DNA from: Allomuricauda ruestringensis DSM 13258 | GTDB lineage: Bacteria; Bacteroidota; Bacteroidia; Flavobacteriales; Flavobacteriaceae | Direction of reading: 5' to 3' | Assembly: GCF_000224085.1 (NCBI RefSeq) | Contig: NC_015945.1 | Coordinates: 2,906,501 to 2,970,500, forward strand | DNA length: 64,000 nucleotides | Shown here: positions 24,147 through 33,735 of the stretch, in pieces | Numbering within the stretch: position 1 is the first letter of the stretch | How the letters are laid out: each line of letters opens with the position of its first letter | The notes under the pieces: generated by a model | Seen by the model: the letters and a program-made list of their open reading frames with translations, nothing else | Database searches by the model: none | What the model was told of the DNA's origin: nothing | Made by a program: the position numbers and the translations under genes

Positions 24147-25490
24147 CTAGGTCATAATTTTTTCTTCTTTCTCCATCTGGGAACTTATAAACGGAATTCT
24201 CGGAGCTAAAAAATAGCCTGTCAAACTTGCGAATAAGATTGGAATAAAATGTCCAAACCCTGTCAAGGTGGCAAGTAAAATGGTCGTGCTCATTGGCGTT
24301 CGGGTTACACAAGCGTTAATTGCCGCCATACAGCTGACTATCGCTAATGTCAAATTTATTGAAGGGAACAGTTGGTGGATAATCAAGCCCAGCGTTGCCC
24401 CCACAAAAAAGAGCGGAATAATAAACCCACCTCTCCAGCCCGATGTTACCGTTATGGAAATGGCTATGATTTTAAAGATCAAAATTGCGAACAACAACGT
24501 CATTGAAAAATTTCCATTCAATAGTTCGTTGATTTCGTAATGGCCAAAATATCGGGTTATTGGAAAATAAAATGCTATGACCCCAAGAAGGATTCCCCCG
24601 ATCAAGGTTTTGACGTAAATAGGTATTGGCCTTTTCTCGAACACTGTTTTGAAAAACTTGGTGCAAAAAATGAAGGTCCAACCAAAAGCAGCACCGATTA
24701 TGGCAAAGAGAACAGCATGGCCAAAATCAAAAATCCCTGAATACTCATAAGCAGATAGGTCCCATGTTGGACCAAGTCCCAAATGAACGATCAACGCAAA
24801 CACCAAATAACTGAAACAACTTGCGACAAATGCGGGAATAATGGCTTTGTAGTACTCAACTGCGTGTTTGTGGTGAAGTATTTCCAATGAAAAGAGACTT
24901 CCGCCCAAAGGAGCTCCAAATAATGCAGTAAAACCCGAGGCCATTCCTGCGATACTTAATGATCGTAACTCTTCTCCTTTTAGCCGGAACAATTTTCCTA
25001 ACCAAGTACCGGTTGAGCCTGTAACCTGAACCAATGGTGCTTCGGGTCCGAGACTACCACCTGATGCAATACACAACAAAGAAGAGAGAACCATTGACGG
25101 ATTGTTCTTTGGATCCAGTTTACCCTTGTTGAACCGAATGTTGTTTACAATCAAATGGATTTCCCCTGGGTCTCCGATGTAGTGAATTATGAAACCTGCC
25201 AAAAGTCCACATATTGCCATTACCGGAATTACTTGCCAACCACTAAAAAAAGCCAATTGATGGGTCAGAAACTCAAGTACAATCCAATAAACCCCTGCAA
25301 TTACCCCGCCTATCAATCCAAGTAAGGCCCATAACATAAAAGTCCGACTGAAAACGAAAGGATTGAACCGAACAGGTTGGTCCAGAATATTTAAATAGGT
25401 TACTAATTTTCTTCTTCGTTTTAATTTCACTGCTTTGCTATTGTTTTCCGGTGTGTTGGTGTGCGTGGTTTTTATTTTTTCCACGCCCAA
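24147..25490 (-). CDS. ClC family chloride channel/antiporter
   Basis: This encodes 447 residues with many membrane helices. The ClC motifs are clear: GGSLGPEAPLVQ carries the gating Glu of GxxGPE, and SGWRGGFIIPLFFVGATLG matches the GxFxP region. It exchanges Cl- for H+ or conducts Cl-. No CBS domains are present. The frame starts at TTG 25490; a GTG at 25484 is an alternative, and no ATG fits. It stands between IS remnants next to a PLP decarboxylase gene. In enteric bacteria ClC antiporters support decarboxylase-based acid resistance, so a similar pair is possible here. Confidence 0.92.
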   Translation of the reverse strand: MGVEKIKTTHTNTPENNSKAVKLKRRRKLVTYLNILDQPVRFNPFVFSRTFMLWALLGLIGGVIAGVYWIVLEFLTHQLAFFSGWQVIPVMAICGLLAGFIIHYIGDPGEIHLIVNNIRFNKGKLDPKNNPSMVLSSLLCIASGGSLGPEAPLVQVTGSTGTWLGKLFRLKGEELRSLSIAGMASGFTALFGAPLGGSLFSLEILHHKHAVEYYKAIIPAFVASCFSYLVFALIVHLGLGPTWDLSAYEYSGIFDFGHAVLFAIIGAAFGWTFIFCTKFFKTVFEKRPIPIYVKTLIGGILLGVIAFYFPITRYFGHYEINELLNGNFSMTLLFAILIFKIIAISITVTSGWRGGFIIPLFFVGATLGLIIHQLFPSINLTLAIVSCMAAINACVTRTPMSTTILLATLTGFGHFIPILFASLTGYFLAPRIPFISSQMEKEEKIMT

Positions 25491-25681
25491 ATATTGAAAA
25501 AGGAATGGCCAAAATCAAATGTGCCAAGGTAATATAAGTATAAGTGTTATTTTCTCCACACTATTTAAACATCCAATAAAATTCGGCCAAAAATGGCAAG
25601 AAAAGGAATATTATACCACCTAAAAACCCATCATGTTAAAACAAAAAGCCCCTTAAAAGAGCTTATGCAACGGTTGCCATT

Positions 25682-27133
25682 TTAAGTTTGATTTTTATAT
25701 TTCTCATCAAATATGTCTATTTCCTTAAATAGTGAATCAATATATTCTTCTGTCAAAAAAGGATTTAGTAAAACTGTTCTTAACCATAAGTCATCTTTGT
25801 ATCTGGGCAAGGAAATGAAGAAATCCGTTTCGTTTATCAAATGGTTTTGTAGGTTTTTATTCCATTCGTCAAATTCTGTTTCTTGGATATAATTTGGTTC
25901 TCCACGAAAGCAAATCAAATTCAATTCTGGCTTACTCACAAGTTTTAAATATTCTCGTTTTTTAATTTCTGAAATAAATTTTTCGGTCATTTCAAAACTG
26001 AAATCAATAAGTTCTTGAATTCCTTTTTTACCTAAACCAAGTAATGAAAGCCATAATTTTACTATTTCAGCATATTTTGTTCCTTGAATGTTGATTTCAC
26101 CCAAGTTGATAAAATCCTCTTGCTCTTTCATGTAAGGTGCTGAAATTCTGAAATTCTCTATCATATTTTGGAAATCGCTGAACAAAACCATTGAGCAGGT
26201 TTTTGCAACGTATAACCATTTTTGAGGGTTGAATGAGATTGAATCTGCATTGTCGATTCCATTCATTAAATGCTTGTACTTTTCCGAAAAAATGACAGCT
26301 CCACCATAAATGGCATCAATGTGAAACCACAAGTTATTTTCTTTGGCAATGCGGTTAATGTCATCCAAAGGGTCTATGTTTCCGGAAACGGTTGTTCCTG
26401 CTGTTGCAACAACCGAAAAAGGTATCTTGCCCAGTTTTTTCTGTTCTTCGACCTGCTGTTCTAAATGGACAACGTCCATTTTTGAATTTTCGTCCGCCTT
26501 TATTTTAATTACGTTATCTGCGCCAATGCCCAATATCATTCCTATTTTTTGAATGGATGAATGAGAATGTTCGGAAGTGAAGATTACGGGTTCTTTTTGT
26601 AAAGCGGAAATGTTTCCGTTATTTAGATTTAGTTTTTCGTTTCTGGCCACTATCAATGCTTGAAGGTTCGATAATGAACCACCACTTAACATAACTCCAC
26701 CTGCTGAATTTGGAAACCCGAAAAGAGTTGCAAATTGTCTTGTAATCGAATATTCCAATTGAGTTAATATTGGGGACATTTCTAAACTCAATTGATTATT
26801 GTTCATTGCAGAAGCAACGTAATCCCCAATAATTGACCAAAGTGTCGGTATTGAGTCCATATGACCAATATATTTTGGATTGGCAGGGTTCATGTTGAAA
26901 TCAAAAAGTTCTTGTAACCTTAAACCTATTTGGTTGTCACTATTGGGTTCCGTTGGTATTTCAAAGTGTTGCGTTCCGAAATATTGAAATTTGGGATAAG
27001 TCGGTTTATTGGCTGCATTTGAAAGAAAGTCCAATAGTTGCGTTGTAATCTCTTGCAGTTTTTTTTCAACCAATTCTTTGTTTGTTCCTTGAGGGCTTAT
27101 GAATTGATTTAGGATGTTTTCTTTTAAATGCAT
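25682..27133 (-). CDS. Group II PLP-dependent decarboxylase (second copy)
   Basis: This encodes 483 residues: MLSGGSLSNLQALIVAR (about 148-164), HIDAIYGGAVIF (271-282) and SFNPQKWLYVAK with the Schiff-base Lys305. It is a diverged paralogue of the 16.8-18.3 kb protein and is more AT-rich at the DNA level, like the neighbouring ClC gene. The substrate (glutamate, aromatic amino acid or diaminobutyrate type) cannot be decided. The gene is flanked upstream by an IS3 transposase fragment, which suggests acquisition by transfer. Confidence 0.9.
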   Translation of the reverse strand: MHLKENILNQFISPQGTNKELVEKKLQEITTQLLDFLSNAANKPTYPKFQYFGTQHFEIPTEPNSDNQIGLRLQELFDFNMNPANPKYIGHMDSIPTLWSIIGDYVASAMNNNQLSLEMSPILTQLEYSITRQFATLFGFPNSAGGVMLSGGSLSNLQALIVARNEKLNLNNGNISALQKEPVIFTSEHSHSSIQKIGMILGIGADNVIKIKADENSKMDVVHLEQQVEEQKKLGKIPFSVVATAGTTVSGNIDPLDDINRIAKENNLWFHIDAIYGGAVIFSEKYKHLMNGIDNADSISFNPQKWLYVAKTCSMVLFSDFQNMIENFRISAPYMKEQEDFINLGEINIQGTKYAEIVKLWLSLLGLGKKGIQELIDFSFEMTEKFISEIKKREYLKLVSKPELNLICFRGEPNYIQETEFDEWNKNLQNHLINETDFFISLPRYKDDLWLRTVLLNPFLTEEYIDSLFKEIDIFDEKYKNQT

Positions 27134-27261
27134 ATATGGTTTTCAAATTGCTTATACAATGTTGGCGGGTCGTTTTTCTATTTATCATTCAGCAACCGAT
27201 ATAAATATTGTAGATACCCCGATCTTTAGGATAGGTTTTCTATAAAATTAATATAATTATC

Positions 27262-27380
27262 AAGCTGATCTCTTAAATAGATCGATCGGTCTTTCATAGT
27301 CAATGGATTGGTGTCTTCTTTCATGGTTGTAATAGTCAAAGTACTCCGCCAATAATAGATAGAGGTCCAATTCTCAAGCA
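27262..27380 (-). pseudogene. IS3-family transposase C-terminal fragment
   Basis: The minus strand reads ELDLYLLLAEYFDYYNHERR then HQSIDYERPIDLFKRSA-stop. This is the end of an IS3/IS150-type integrase core (the FxxYYNxxRxHxSL region). It is too short for an ORF caller and has no start or catalytic DDE upstream. The rest of the 27134-27694 gap shows no gene. Confidence 0.75.
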
Positions 27381-27694
27381 GATAAATTTTTTGACCCTAC
27401 CGTAGAGAACTTAAGAAACCTTGTTAATGCTCATGAGGTAATTGGTCACGTACACATATCGATATTGGAAGTTTAGGGACCAAACCATTTTATCCGCTAT
27501 TTTTTATAAACGTAAATAAATCCGATGCTGGACCTAAGGTGTTTGATCAAATATCCATGTTGGCGGCTTCCAGTTTTTTTATATTGACGGAATAGAATCC
27601 CAACCCTAAAAAAAATTAATTGATATCTAGTAGTATAAGGTCCGATGATTTTTTCTTGTAGAAGGCCGTGTGGGACATACTCGATCATTGAATA

Positions 27695-28405
27695 TCACAT
27701 AGCTTCAATAGCTGCGTTGATGTATTTTATGGTATTGTCCGAATTTACCCCCAATCCTTCCTGTTGGAAGATCATTTCTCCATTAGGGGCAAAGACACTT
27801 ATAATGTTTGAATGGGAAAAATCCATAGGTGAAATTTCCTTGTAGCTCACGGACAAAACAGCGGCAAATTCACGTGTGTTTTCTTCCGAAGAGCGTAAAA
27901 ATAACCAGGGTTCCCCATCCATAAGGTTTTCTTGGGCAAAGGCTTTTAAACGCTCAGGGGTATCGGTTTCAGGATCTATACTTACAAAGATCATCTTCAC
28001 ATTTTTCTTGGAATGTTCGGGCAAGCGTTCTTCGATATTTCTCATATCGGCCACCAAGCGCGGACAGGCCGCTTTGCAACTGGTATAAATCATGACCATG
28101 ACCAAAACATCACCTTGTAGGTCCTTGAGCTGAATATCCTTGCCATTTTGTGTTGTCCACGTAGATGGGAGATTGTAAATGGACATATCGGAATATGTCC
28201 TATCAGCGGTTTCTTTTGTTTTGTTTTCAACCTTGACCATATCCATATTGCAGATTGGACAGTTCCCCTTTTGGCCATAGGTTTTGTTTCCTTCGCATTG
28301 CATTGGGCAATGATATGCCACATCTTTGTCCACAGTCCTGGAATCATTGTTCTTGCAGGCCGTCAAGGCCAATATAGTGATCAATAAAACTATATAGGGT
28401 TTCAT
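27695..28405 (-). CDS. SCO1/SenC-like lipoprotein with heavy-metal-binding domain
   Basis: I prefer the start at MKPYIVLLITILALTAC (ATG 28405, 11 bp after the NirV-like stop), giving 236 residues with a lipobox Cys at 17. Residues 32-57 form a YHCPMQCEGN...CPICNMDM metal-binding domain. The SCO thioredoxin-like domain has TSCKAACP (Cys110, Cys114) and DFSHSN (His198), the copper-binding triad. SCO proteins deliver copper to copper enzymes. As the last gene of a nirK operon it probably loads the nitrite reductase; oxidase assembly is the alternative. Confidence 0.9.
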   Translation of the reverse strand: MKPYIVLLITILALTACKNNDSRTVDKDVAYHCPMQCEGNKTYGQKGNCPICNMDMVKVENKTKETADRTYSDMSIYNLPSTWTTQNGKDIQLKDLQGDVLVMVMIYTSCKAACPRLVADMRNIEERLPEHSKKNVKMIFVSIDPETDTPERLKAFAQENLMDGEPWLFLRSSEENTREFAAVLSVSYKEISPMDFSHSNIISVFAPNGEMIFQQEGLGVNSDNTIKYINAAIEAM

Positions 28406-28416
28406 GTTTTTGATAT

Positions 28417-29196
28417 TTATAGACTTTCTGTACTGTTCTTGGCACACCTAAATCCAAGATTCTTAATGCCGTACCTAGCTTTTATACTTCCCCTGAATGC
28501 ATAGCGCATAAAGGCTGCATAGTTCATTAGATCTGTTGCGCCTATGGCTGCGCTCCCACAAAACAAATTACTGTCCTTATCCACATCCTTTCTGGATTCG
28601 CCCGAAATAAGGACGGAATTAAAATCAAGGGTCCACTCCCAGACCAGACCATGCAAATCGTAAATGCCCCAATAATTTTTAGGCGTTTTACCTATTGATC
28701 TCTCATCGGTTCTAGGTGTTTCGTACCACGAGAGTATTTTTTGGTTATAAGAGGCCTTTCTTCTGGCATCGCTGGTAACTTCGTCGGCCATTGCTACATA
28801 TTCCCATTCATCTATGGTCGGCAATCGTTTTCCTTGGCATTCACAATATGCTTTGGCTGCAAACCAAGATACATTGGTTATAGGACCTTTGGGGTTTTCG
28901 GTATCCATGAGGGTCGTGTCGTTTTTGAATTGGCGCAAGTAATTGTCATCCGCAAAAAGCTTCAACACATTGGACTTTTGCCATTTAGGATTAGCCTTTA
29001 AAAATTGTATGAACTGGCTATTGGTTACAGGATATATGTCCAGTTGAAAATCTTGGACCTCAACAAGGGTTGAATCCCTTCCGTACAATGGAATATAACG
29101 ACTTCCCTTGATGCTTGCCATACCTTCGGTCTGTGCGAAACCAAAAGTCTGGAAGACTAGATAGGCAAATGCTACTCCGAAGTTATGCGCAGACAT
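28417..29196 (-). CDS. NirV-like formylglycine-generating-enzyme family protein
   Basis: This encodes 259 residues with an N-terminal signal peptide and an FGE-sulfatase (SUMF1) fold: YPVTNSQFIQFLKANP, GPITNVSWFAAKAYCECQGK, RLPTIDEWEYVA, GIYDLHGLVWEWTLDF and a C-terminal LGFRCAK. NirV proteins of this fold often follow nirK in denitrifiers, and their role is unsettled. Here it lies 21 bp after the nirK stop and ahead of the SCO-like gene. Assignment to the fold is strong; a NirV role comes from context. Confidence 0.87.
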   Translation of the reverse strand: MSAHNFGVAFAYLVFQTFGFAQTEGMASIKGSRYIPLYGRDSTLVEVQDFQLDIYPVTNSQFIQFLKANPKWQKSNVLKLFADDNYLRQFKNDTTLMDTENPKGPITNVSWFAAKAYCECQGKRLPTIDEWEYVAMADEVTSDARRKASYNQKILSWYETPRTDERSIGKTPKNYWGIYDLHGLVWEWTLDFNSVLISGESRKDVDKDSNLFCGSAAIGATDLMNYAAFMRYAFRGSIKARYGIKNLGFRCAKNSTESL

Positions 29197-29217
29197 GATA
29201 TTAAGCTTAAACTTGGA

Positions 29218-30657
29218 TTATTTGTTTTTTACTTTATTGACCATATCGGCGGTAACCACTGTATTGTTATTGCCCCAACTGTTATACACATAGGTCAACA
29301 CATTGGCAACTTCTTCCGATGAGAGCATTTGTCTTGTCATGACGCTATTGTATTTTTGGCCGTTGACAGTGATTTCACCAGTTTTTCCGTTCAGTACAAT
29401 ATCAATGGCCCGATTGATATCAGCATTTAGATAGTCTGATTTTGCCAATGGCGGAAATGCATTCGGAATACCTTGGCCTTCTGCCTGATGGCAAGCAAAA
29501 CAAGTTTGCATATATACCTGCTTGCCGAACTTCATTTGTTCTTCAAAATTTTTAGCTGGGATTTCAGATTCCACAATGCCATCAGTGGTCGGCATTTCCT
29601 GTATTCCAGGCCCCTCTGGCAGGTAAATGCCATCATATTGCTCACCGGAATAAATATTTTCGTTTTCCTCTCCTTCCACTTTCAGCATGCCCAATGCCCC
29701 TTTGTTGAACGCTCTAAAAATGGAATGGTCCACCAAAATAAAGGTCCCGGGAACATTTACGTGAAACTCTATAATGGCAGCTCCTCCTGCGGGGATCATA
29801 GTGGTCTGTACATTTTCGTTTATTAAGTCGCCTCCTTCAACATGCACCTTATCAAATATTTCCCCAATTACATGAAAAGAAGACACCAGACCCGGACCAC
29901 CATTGCCCACAAAAAGTCTAACGGTTTCCCCAACCTTTGCAGTAATGGCATTGTCGCCTGTCAAGGCGCCCACATTTCCATTGAAAACCACATAATCTGC
30001 ATTTTCATCGACGGCCTTTTGCATATCAAAAGGTTGTAGACCACGCTCACCATTGGCCCCTTTGGTGTAAAAATCCCCTTGCATGATGTAGTACTCCTTG
30101 TCAACAAGAGGCAATCCTCCGTCAGGCTCCACTAAAATCAAACCGTACATTCCATTGGCAATATGCATGCCCACTGGAGCGGTCGCACAGTGGTAGACAT
30201 AAAGTCCAGGGTTTAAAGTTTTAAAGGAAAATACTTTTTCGTGCCCCGGCGCGACAAAAGAGGATTCCGCTCCACCACCAGGACCGGTAACGGCATGCAA
30301 ATCAATATTGTGGGGCAACTTGTTATCAGGGTGGTTTTGTAAATGAAATTCGACTTCGTCACCGACCCTGGTCCTGATAAAGCTCCCAGGTACCGTTCCC
30401 CCAAAAGTCCAGAACACATACCTTACGCCATCGGTCAATTCTCCTTCCATTTCAAGAATTTCCATTTCAACGATGAGTTTTTTGGGCTTTCTTTTCCCTA
30501 CGGGCCTGGGGACATTTGGTGGTGAAGTCAATTCTGCTTTCATTTCCCTGTAAACAGGAATATCCTCTGTGTTAGTGTATACTTTTTTTTTGCTTTTAAA
30601 GCAACCATACACTGAAAGAATTAAAGCAATTGATAGGATTTTTAGAATCGACTTCAT
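29218..30657 (-). CDS. nirK: Copper nitrite reductase NirK (AniA-like) fused to a cytochrome c domain
   Basis: Starting at [19 protein letters not shown] (ATG 30657) gives 479 residues with a lipobox. The two cupredoxin domains carry PHNIDLH (His116 type 1, Asp119 catalytic, His121 type 2), [16 protein letters not shown] (His156 type 2; Cys157, His165, Met170 type 1), SSFHVIGE (His262) and LVDHSIF (His311 type 2). This matches class II NirK such as Neisseria AniA. A C-terminal cytochrome c domain has CFACH (C386, C389, H390). It reduces nitrite to NO at the cell envelope, with its own electron-input haem. No nor gene is in the window. Confidence 0.96.
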   Translation of the reverse strand: MKSILKILSIALILSVYGCFKSKKKVYTNTEDIPVYREMKAELTSPPNVPRPVGKRKPKKLIVEMEILEMEGELTDGVRYVFWTFGGTVPGSFIRTRVGDEVEFHLQNHPDNKLPHNIDLHAVTGPGGGAESSFVAPGHEKVFSFKTLNPGLYVYHCATAPVGMHIANGMYGLILVEPDGGLPLVDKEYYIMQGDFYTKGANGERGLQPFDMQKAVDENADYVVFNGNVGALTGDNAITAKVGETVRLFVGNGGPGLVSSFHVIGEIFDKVHVEGGDLINENVQTTMIPAGGAAIIEFHVNVPGTFILVDHSIFRAFNKGALGMLKVEGEENENIYSGEQYDGIYLPEGPGIQEMPTTDGIVESEIPAKNFEEQMKFGKQVYMQTCFACHQAEGQGIPNAFPPLAKSDYLNADINRAIDIVLNGKTGEITVNGQKYNSVMTRQMLSSEEVANVLTYVYNSWGNNNTVVTADMVNKVKNK

Positions 30658-30726
30658 TTTTGGTTGATTTTTTGGATATTCATTAAAACTATAAATTATT
30701 AAAGAGGAAGGCAAAAATCATTAATA

Positions 30727-30740
30727 AGATAAAGTTATCC
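30727..30740. promoter_or_regulatory. Possible Rrf2-type operator before nirK (weak)
   Basis: AGATAAAGTTATCC fits GGAYA-N4-TRTCC with one mismatch on the minus strand (GGATAACTTTATCT) and lies 70 bp before the nirK ATG. Alone it would not be called; it is noted because of the nearby regulon. Confidence 0.35.
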
Positions 30741-30770
30741 TTTTTATGGAAAAAACCTAATCTAGTTCAA

Positions 30771-30796
30771 GTGGTATACCATGCCCGTTTTTTGCA
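30771..30796. repeat. IS-derived repeat, copy 3 (26 bp)
   Basis: GTGGTATACC-ATGCCCGTTTTTTGCA is identical to the end of copy 1 at 23938-23963. It interrupts the Crp/Fnr gene. Confidence 0.7.
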
Positions 30797-31093
30797 ATTG
30801 ACCAAAGAAGGGGTTTGTGACAAAAAACTGGTTAATGAACCTACCATGGAATTTTCGAAGAAAAAATCATTGCAGACCTCCTTGTCGGGCGAGTCGTAGA
30901 ACAAGCGCATAGACCCCTTTGATATAAAAGCCAACTTATTGCATACCTGTCCAGATTTCAGAAAGACTTCGTTTCTTTTAAGATGTTCTTCCTCCATCGC
31001 ATTTCCAAGTGCGGACAACTCTTCCTTTGAAGCCTTAAAGGTTCTTTCTATATTAAAGATAAGATGGTTCATTGATTGCGAGAATAAAGTCAA
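30797..31093 (-). pseudogene. Crp/Fnr family regulator, C-terminally truncated
   Basis: About 99 residues of a cyclic-nucleotide-binding-like domain remain: FNIERTFKASKEELSALG, EEEHLKRNEVFLKSGQV, LAFISKGSMRLFYDSPD, DFFFENSMVGSLTSF. A full protein has about 190 residues with a C-terminal helix-turn-helix; here the frame runs into the 26-bp IS-derived repeat (giving CKKRAWYTT) and stops. The DNA-binding domain is lost. Its position upstream of nirK on the same strand suggests it once regulated nirK, as Crp/Fnr proteins do in denitrifiers. Confidence 0.8.
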
Positions 31094-31523
31094 AACTGGA
31101 AAAAATTGATTCTCAAATTTAATTTAAAGATTGATGTGTTTTGTAAAAAGAAAAATGATTTATCGGTGATTTTTGGGTTCTGTCGCATTGAATATCTAGG
31201 ATTTAGAAACGCATATATTTTAGTGGTTACTAGCAAGATATTTTATGTCTAAGCACCATCGTTATCTCAGAAGTGTAATTTTATAAGCAGTTTATTTTAA
31301 ACTACGATTCAATTTGGATCAGGTTGAACTCCGGTGTACCAGAGACAGTCATGAAAATAAGATATTAGTTGAATCGCTTCTAAACACATGGGTGCGAAAT
31401 TCACCTTTTTTAAAAGTATTTCTTAAGGGTTTTGCAATTTAATACAGTATAAATTATGTATTGCATAAACAAAATTAACTTTAAAATACATATAACTAGA
31501 AATAAATTAACTAATAACCAACC
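31094..31523. other. Gene-free interval before the carbohydrate locus
   Basis: No coding frame is supported here. It holds a shared regulatory element at 31445-31468 and the promoter region of the first ThuA gene. The TGGGTTCTGTCGCATT stretch near 31174 resembles an IS terminus but has no partner in view. Confidence 0.5.
31445..31468. promoter_or_regulatory. Shared element with TTATG-N5-CATAA dyad, copy 1
   Basis: CAGTATAAATTATG followed by TATTGCATAA differs at only two of 24 positions from 39355-39378 before fecR. The dyad TTATG/CATAA is perfect here. It is probably an operator linking the ThuA operon with the sus operon. Confidence 0.6.
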
Positions 31524-32351
31524 ATGAAAGTGTATCACAGTATGAAACTAATACCATCTTTGTCGGAAAGGAGTAAGGGAATAGCAACTCGGTTTTTCGT
31601 TCTTTTTGTTCTGACCTTCAGCCTATCAACCGTACTCTCCGCTCAGATTCAGAATACATCGGATGTTTATGAATCGACTAATAGGCCAAGGGCCCTGGCG
31701 GTAATAGGAGATCGCTACCACTCTCCTGTACATGTACGTAATGGGCTAATGGGGCCGCTGGCGCTAGAGAATATCCCTGTGGTCTACATAGAAAACCATA
31801 AAGCGTTGACTGCCGAAGCCTTGAACGGTGTTGATTTACTGATTTTCTTAAAGGATGGTCAGATATGGCACAACGGTTATGAGCAAGGCTCGCAGGTTAT
31901 GTGGATGACTGATGAGCAACAACAAGCTATCTACGATTTTGTAAATAACGGTGGTGGATTTCTGGCGTTGCATAATTCGCATGGTATTTACCCACCAGAT
32001 GGACTTTACTACGAGGTTTTCGGAGGAAACTATGGCGGTCATCCGGCGCCCGAGGAGTTTATGATTCGAGTCGAGGATAAGAACCATCCAATTACAGCTG
32101 GCGTTGAGGACTTTAGAACCTACGACGAACAGCACATGAGCAAATACTACGGAGAACCAGATCAGTTGTTGTTGAGAAATATCTCGGACGCCAACAAATC
32201 TGCTCCGGCCGGTTGGTGGCGGGAAGTAGGAAAGGGAAGGTTTGTTTACCTCGCCCCGGGACATACACCAGAGGCATTAGGACACCCAATGATGGTGAGG
32301 TTGATTCGTAATTCCGTAAGGTGGCTAACGAAGCAATCGGATGACAAGTAA
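31524..32351 (+). CDS. ThuA-like domain protein, exported
   Basis: This 275-residue protein has a long N-terminal region ending in a signal segment (RFFVLFVLTFSLSTVLSAQ) and a ThuA/class I glutamine amidotransferase-like domain: RALAVIGDRYHSP, VDLLIFLKDG, NNGGGFLALHNSHG, FGGNYGGHPAPE, KGRFVYLAPGHT and a C-terminal RNSVRWL. The classical catalytic Cys is absent, as is usual in ThuA. ThuA proteins occur with sugar oxidation (for example trehalose and 3-keto-sugar routes), but their reaction is not well defined. It is the first gene of the oxidative sugar locus and a paralogue of the 33.7 kb protein. Confidence 0.85.
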   Translation: MKVYHSMKLIPSLSERSKGIATRFFVLFVLTFSLSTVLSAQIQNTSDVYESTNRPRALAVIGDRYHSPVHVRNGLMGPLALENIPVVYIENHKALTAEALNGVDLLIFLKDGQIWHNGYEQGSQVMWMTDEQQQAIYDFVNNGGGFLALHNSHGIYPPDGLYYEVFGGNYGGHPAPEEFMIRVEDKNHPITAGVEDFRTYDEQHMSKYYGEPDQLLLRNISDANKSAPAGWWREVGKGRFVYLAPGHTPEALGHPMMVRLIRNSVRWLTKQSDDK

Positions 32352-32360
32352 AATAGAAGT

Positions 32361-33593
32361 ATGGCAGATCATGTCCATAAAAGAAAAAGAATGACAAAAG
32401 AAATTAGTGCTCGGGAAAAACTGAAAAAACGTAATGGTTGCCAGAATCGTCCTTTGGGTGCTTCCAAATATACAAGAAGCTTGGGTTTGTATATAGGGCT
32501 ATGTTTCTTTTTCACCTTGATTTGTATTGACAGAGGAATTGCTCAGGACCAAAAACAAGAAGTTTTGGGGCCATGGCCCACATCTACTTGGTCAGAAGCT
32601 AATCCTGAATCAGTAGGTATGGACGGTACAACGTTAAAAAACGCAGAACTAATATATCCACAGATTTTTCCAAGTGGTTACAGTTTGCTCATAATCAGGA
32701 ATGGGAAACTTGTATCCGAATCATATTTCAATGGGCAAACTGAGGATGCTAACAATCATATATTTTCGGTTACCAAAACATTTGTGGCCACATTATTGGG
32801 TGTTGCGATAAAGCAAGAATGGATTAAGAATGTCGATGAACGTGTGGCCGACTTACTGCCTGAATATCAGATTCACCCAAAGTTGGCCGATCTAACCCTA
32901 AAAGATGTGCTCACGCACCGTTCGGGTGTGGAAAGTAGAAAGGAGTTCATGGATATTGGTCAGCTTCTTAAGGCAGAGCCCAAATTGACTCCAGGAACCA
33001 CCTTTGAGTACAGTAACTATGCTCCAAGCTTGCTCACAGCTATTTTGGATAGGCAAGCGAAACAGGATGTTGCTGGAAATACTTCCGATGTCTCCGCTAT
33101 GGCAGAAAAATATCTTTTTGATCAGTTGGGCATTGGTGTAAGTGAATGGAGAAAAGGCCCTGATGGTATTCCAGAAGGAGGAAACGGCCTCTATATGACT
33201 GCTAGGGATATGGCGCGTCTCGGTTACCTATTGCTCCGTGATGGGCGTTGGGAAGATAAACAATTGTTGCCTAAAGACTGGGTTAAAGAGGCGTCGAAAT
33301 ACCAAGTGGGGTTTGATAGGCAGAAAGGTTACGGATACCTAAACTGGGTTCGTAGACGCCCAGATAAAGTGAATACAGCCCGAGGGGAACAAGAAGTACA
33401 AGGGTATTTCGCCTATGGGCACCGTGGACAATATATTGGTGTATATCCGGAATTAGATCTTTTAGTGGTGACAACAGCCGATGCATCCGATGCTACACGA
33501 GATACTTTTTTTGTACCTGACTTACTGCATGATTTTGTGCGCAGATTTATTTTTTCAGCAATCCAAACAAACGATTCCACTGGTGAGGAATAA
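32361..33593 (+). CDS. Class C beta-lactamase-like serine hydrolase, exported
   Basis: This encodes 410 residues; an alternative start at the second Met (32391) would remove 10 residues. A membrane/signal segment (SLGLYIGLCFFFTLICI) precedes the hydrolase domain with the SxxK motif SVTK (Ser136, Lys139), the YxN motif YSN (Tyr217, Asn219) and a C-terminal HRG. Such enzymes act as esterases or transesterases, for example sugar deacetylases, as well as lactamases. It lies 9 bp after the ThuA gene, so it is probably a carbohydrate esterase of this locus. Confidence 0.88.
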   Translation: MADHVHKRKRMTKEISAREKLKKRNGCQNRPLGASKYTRSLGLYIGLCFFFTLICIDRGIAQDQKQEVLGPWPTSTWSEANPESVGMDGTTLKNAELIYPQIFPSGYSLLIIRNGKLVSESYFNGQTEDANNHIFSVTKTFVATLLGVAIKQEWIKNVDERVADLLPEYQIHPKLADLTLKDVLTHRSGVESRKEFMDIGQLLKAEPKLTPGTTFEYSNYAPSLLTAILDRQAKQDVAGNTSDVSAMAEKYLFDQLGIGVSEWRKGPDGIPEGGNGLYMTARDMARLGYLLLRDGRWEDKQLLPKDWVKEASKYQVGFDRQKGYGYLNWVRRRPDKVNTARGEQEVQGYFAYGHRGQYIGVYPELDLLVVTTADASDATRDTFFVPDLLHDFVRRFIFSAIQTNDSTGEE

Positions 33594-33735
33594 AGACGTT
33601 TCTCCCCGTAAGATATTGCAGTGCAATGCTGATTAATATATAAAAACAAAGTAATTCTAGATTTTAAAATAAAGCAAGTTTCCCAGAAACTGGGAAATAC
33701 TTAAACAAATTAGATAACCCAAAACAATATTTGGC

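Noticed and set aside
31174..31190. TGGGTTCTGTCGCATT stretch as an IS terminus
   Set aside because: No matching opposite end, target duplication or transposase nearby, so it is not listed as a mobile element.
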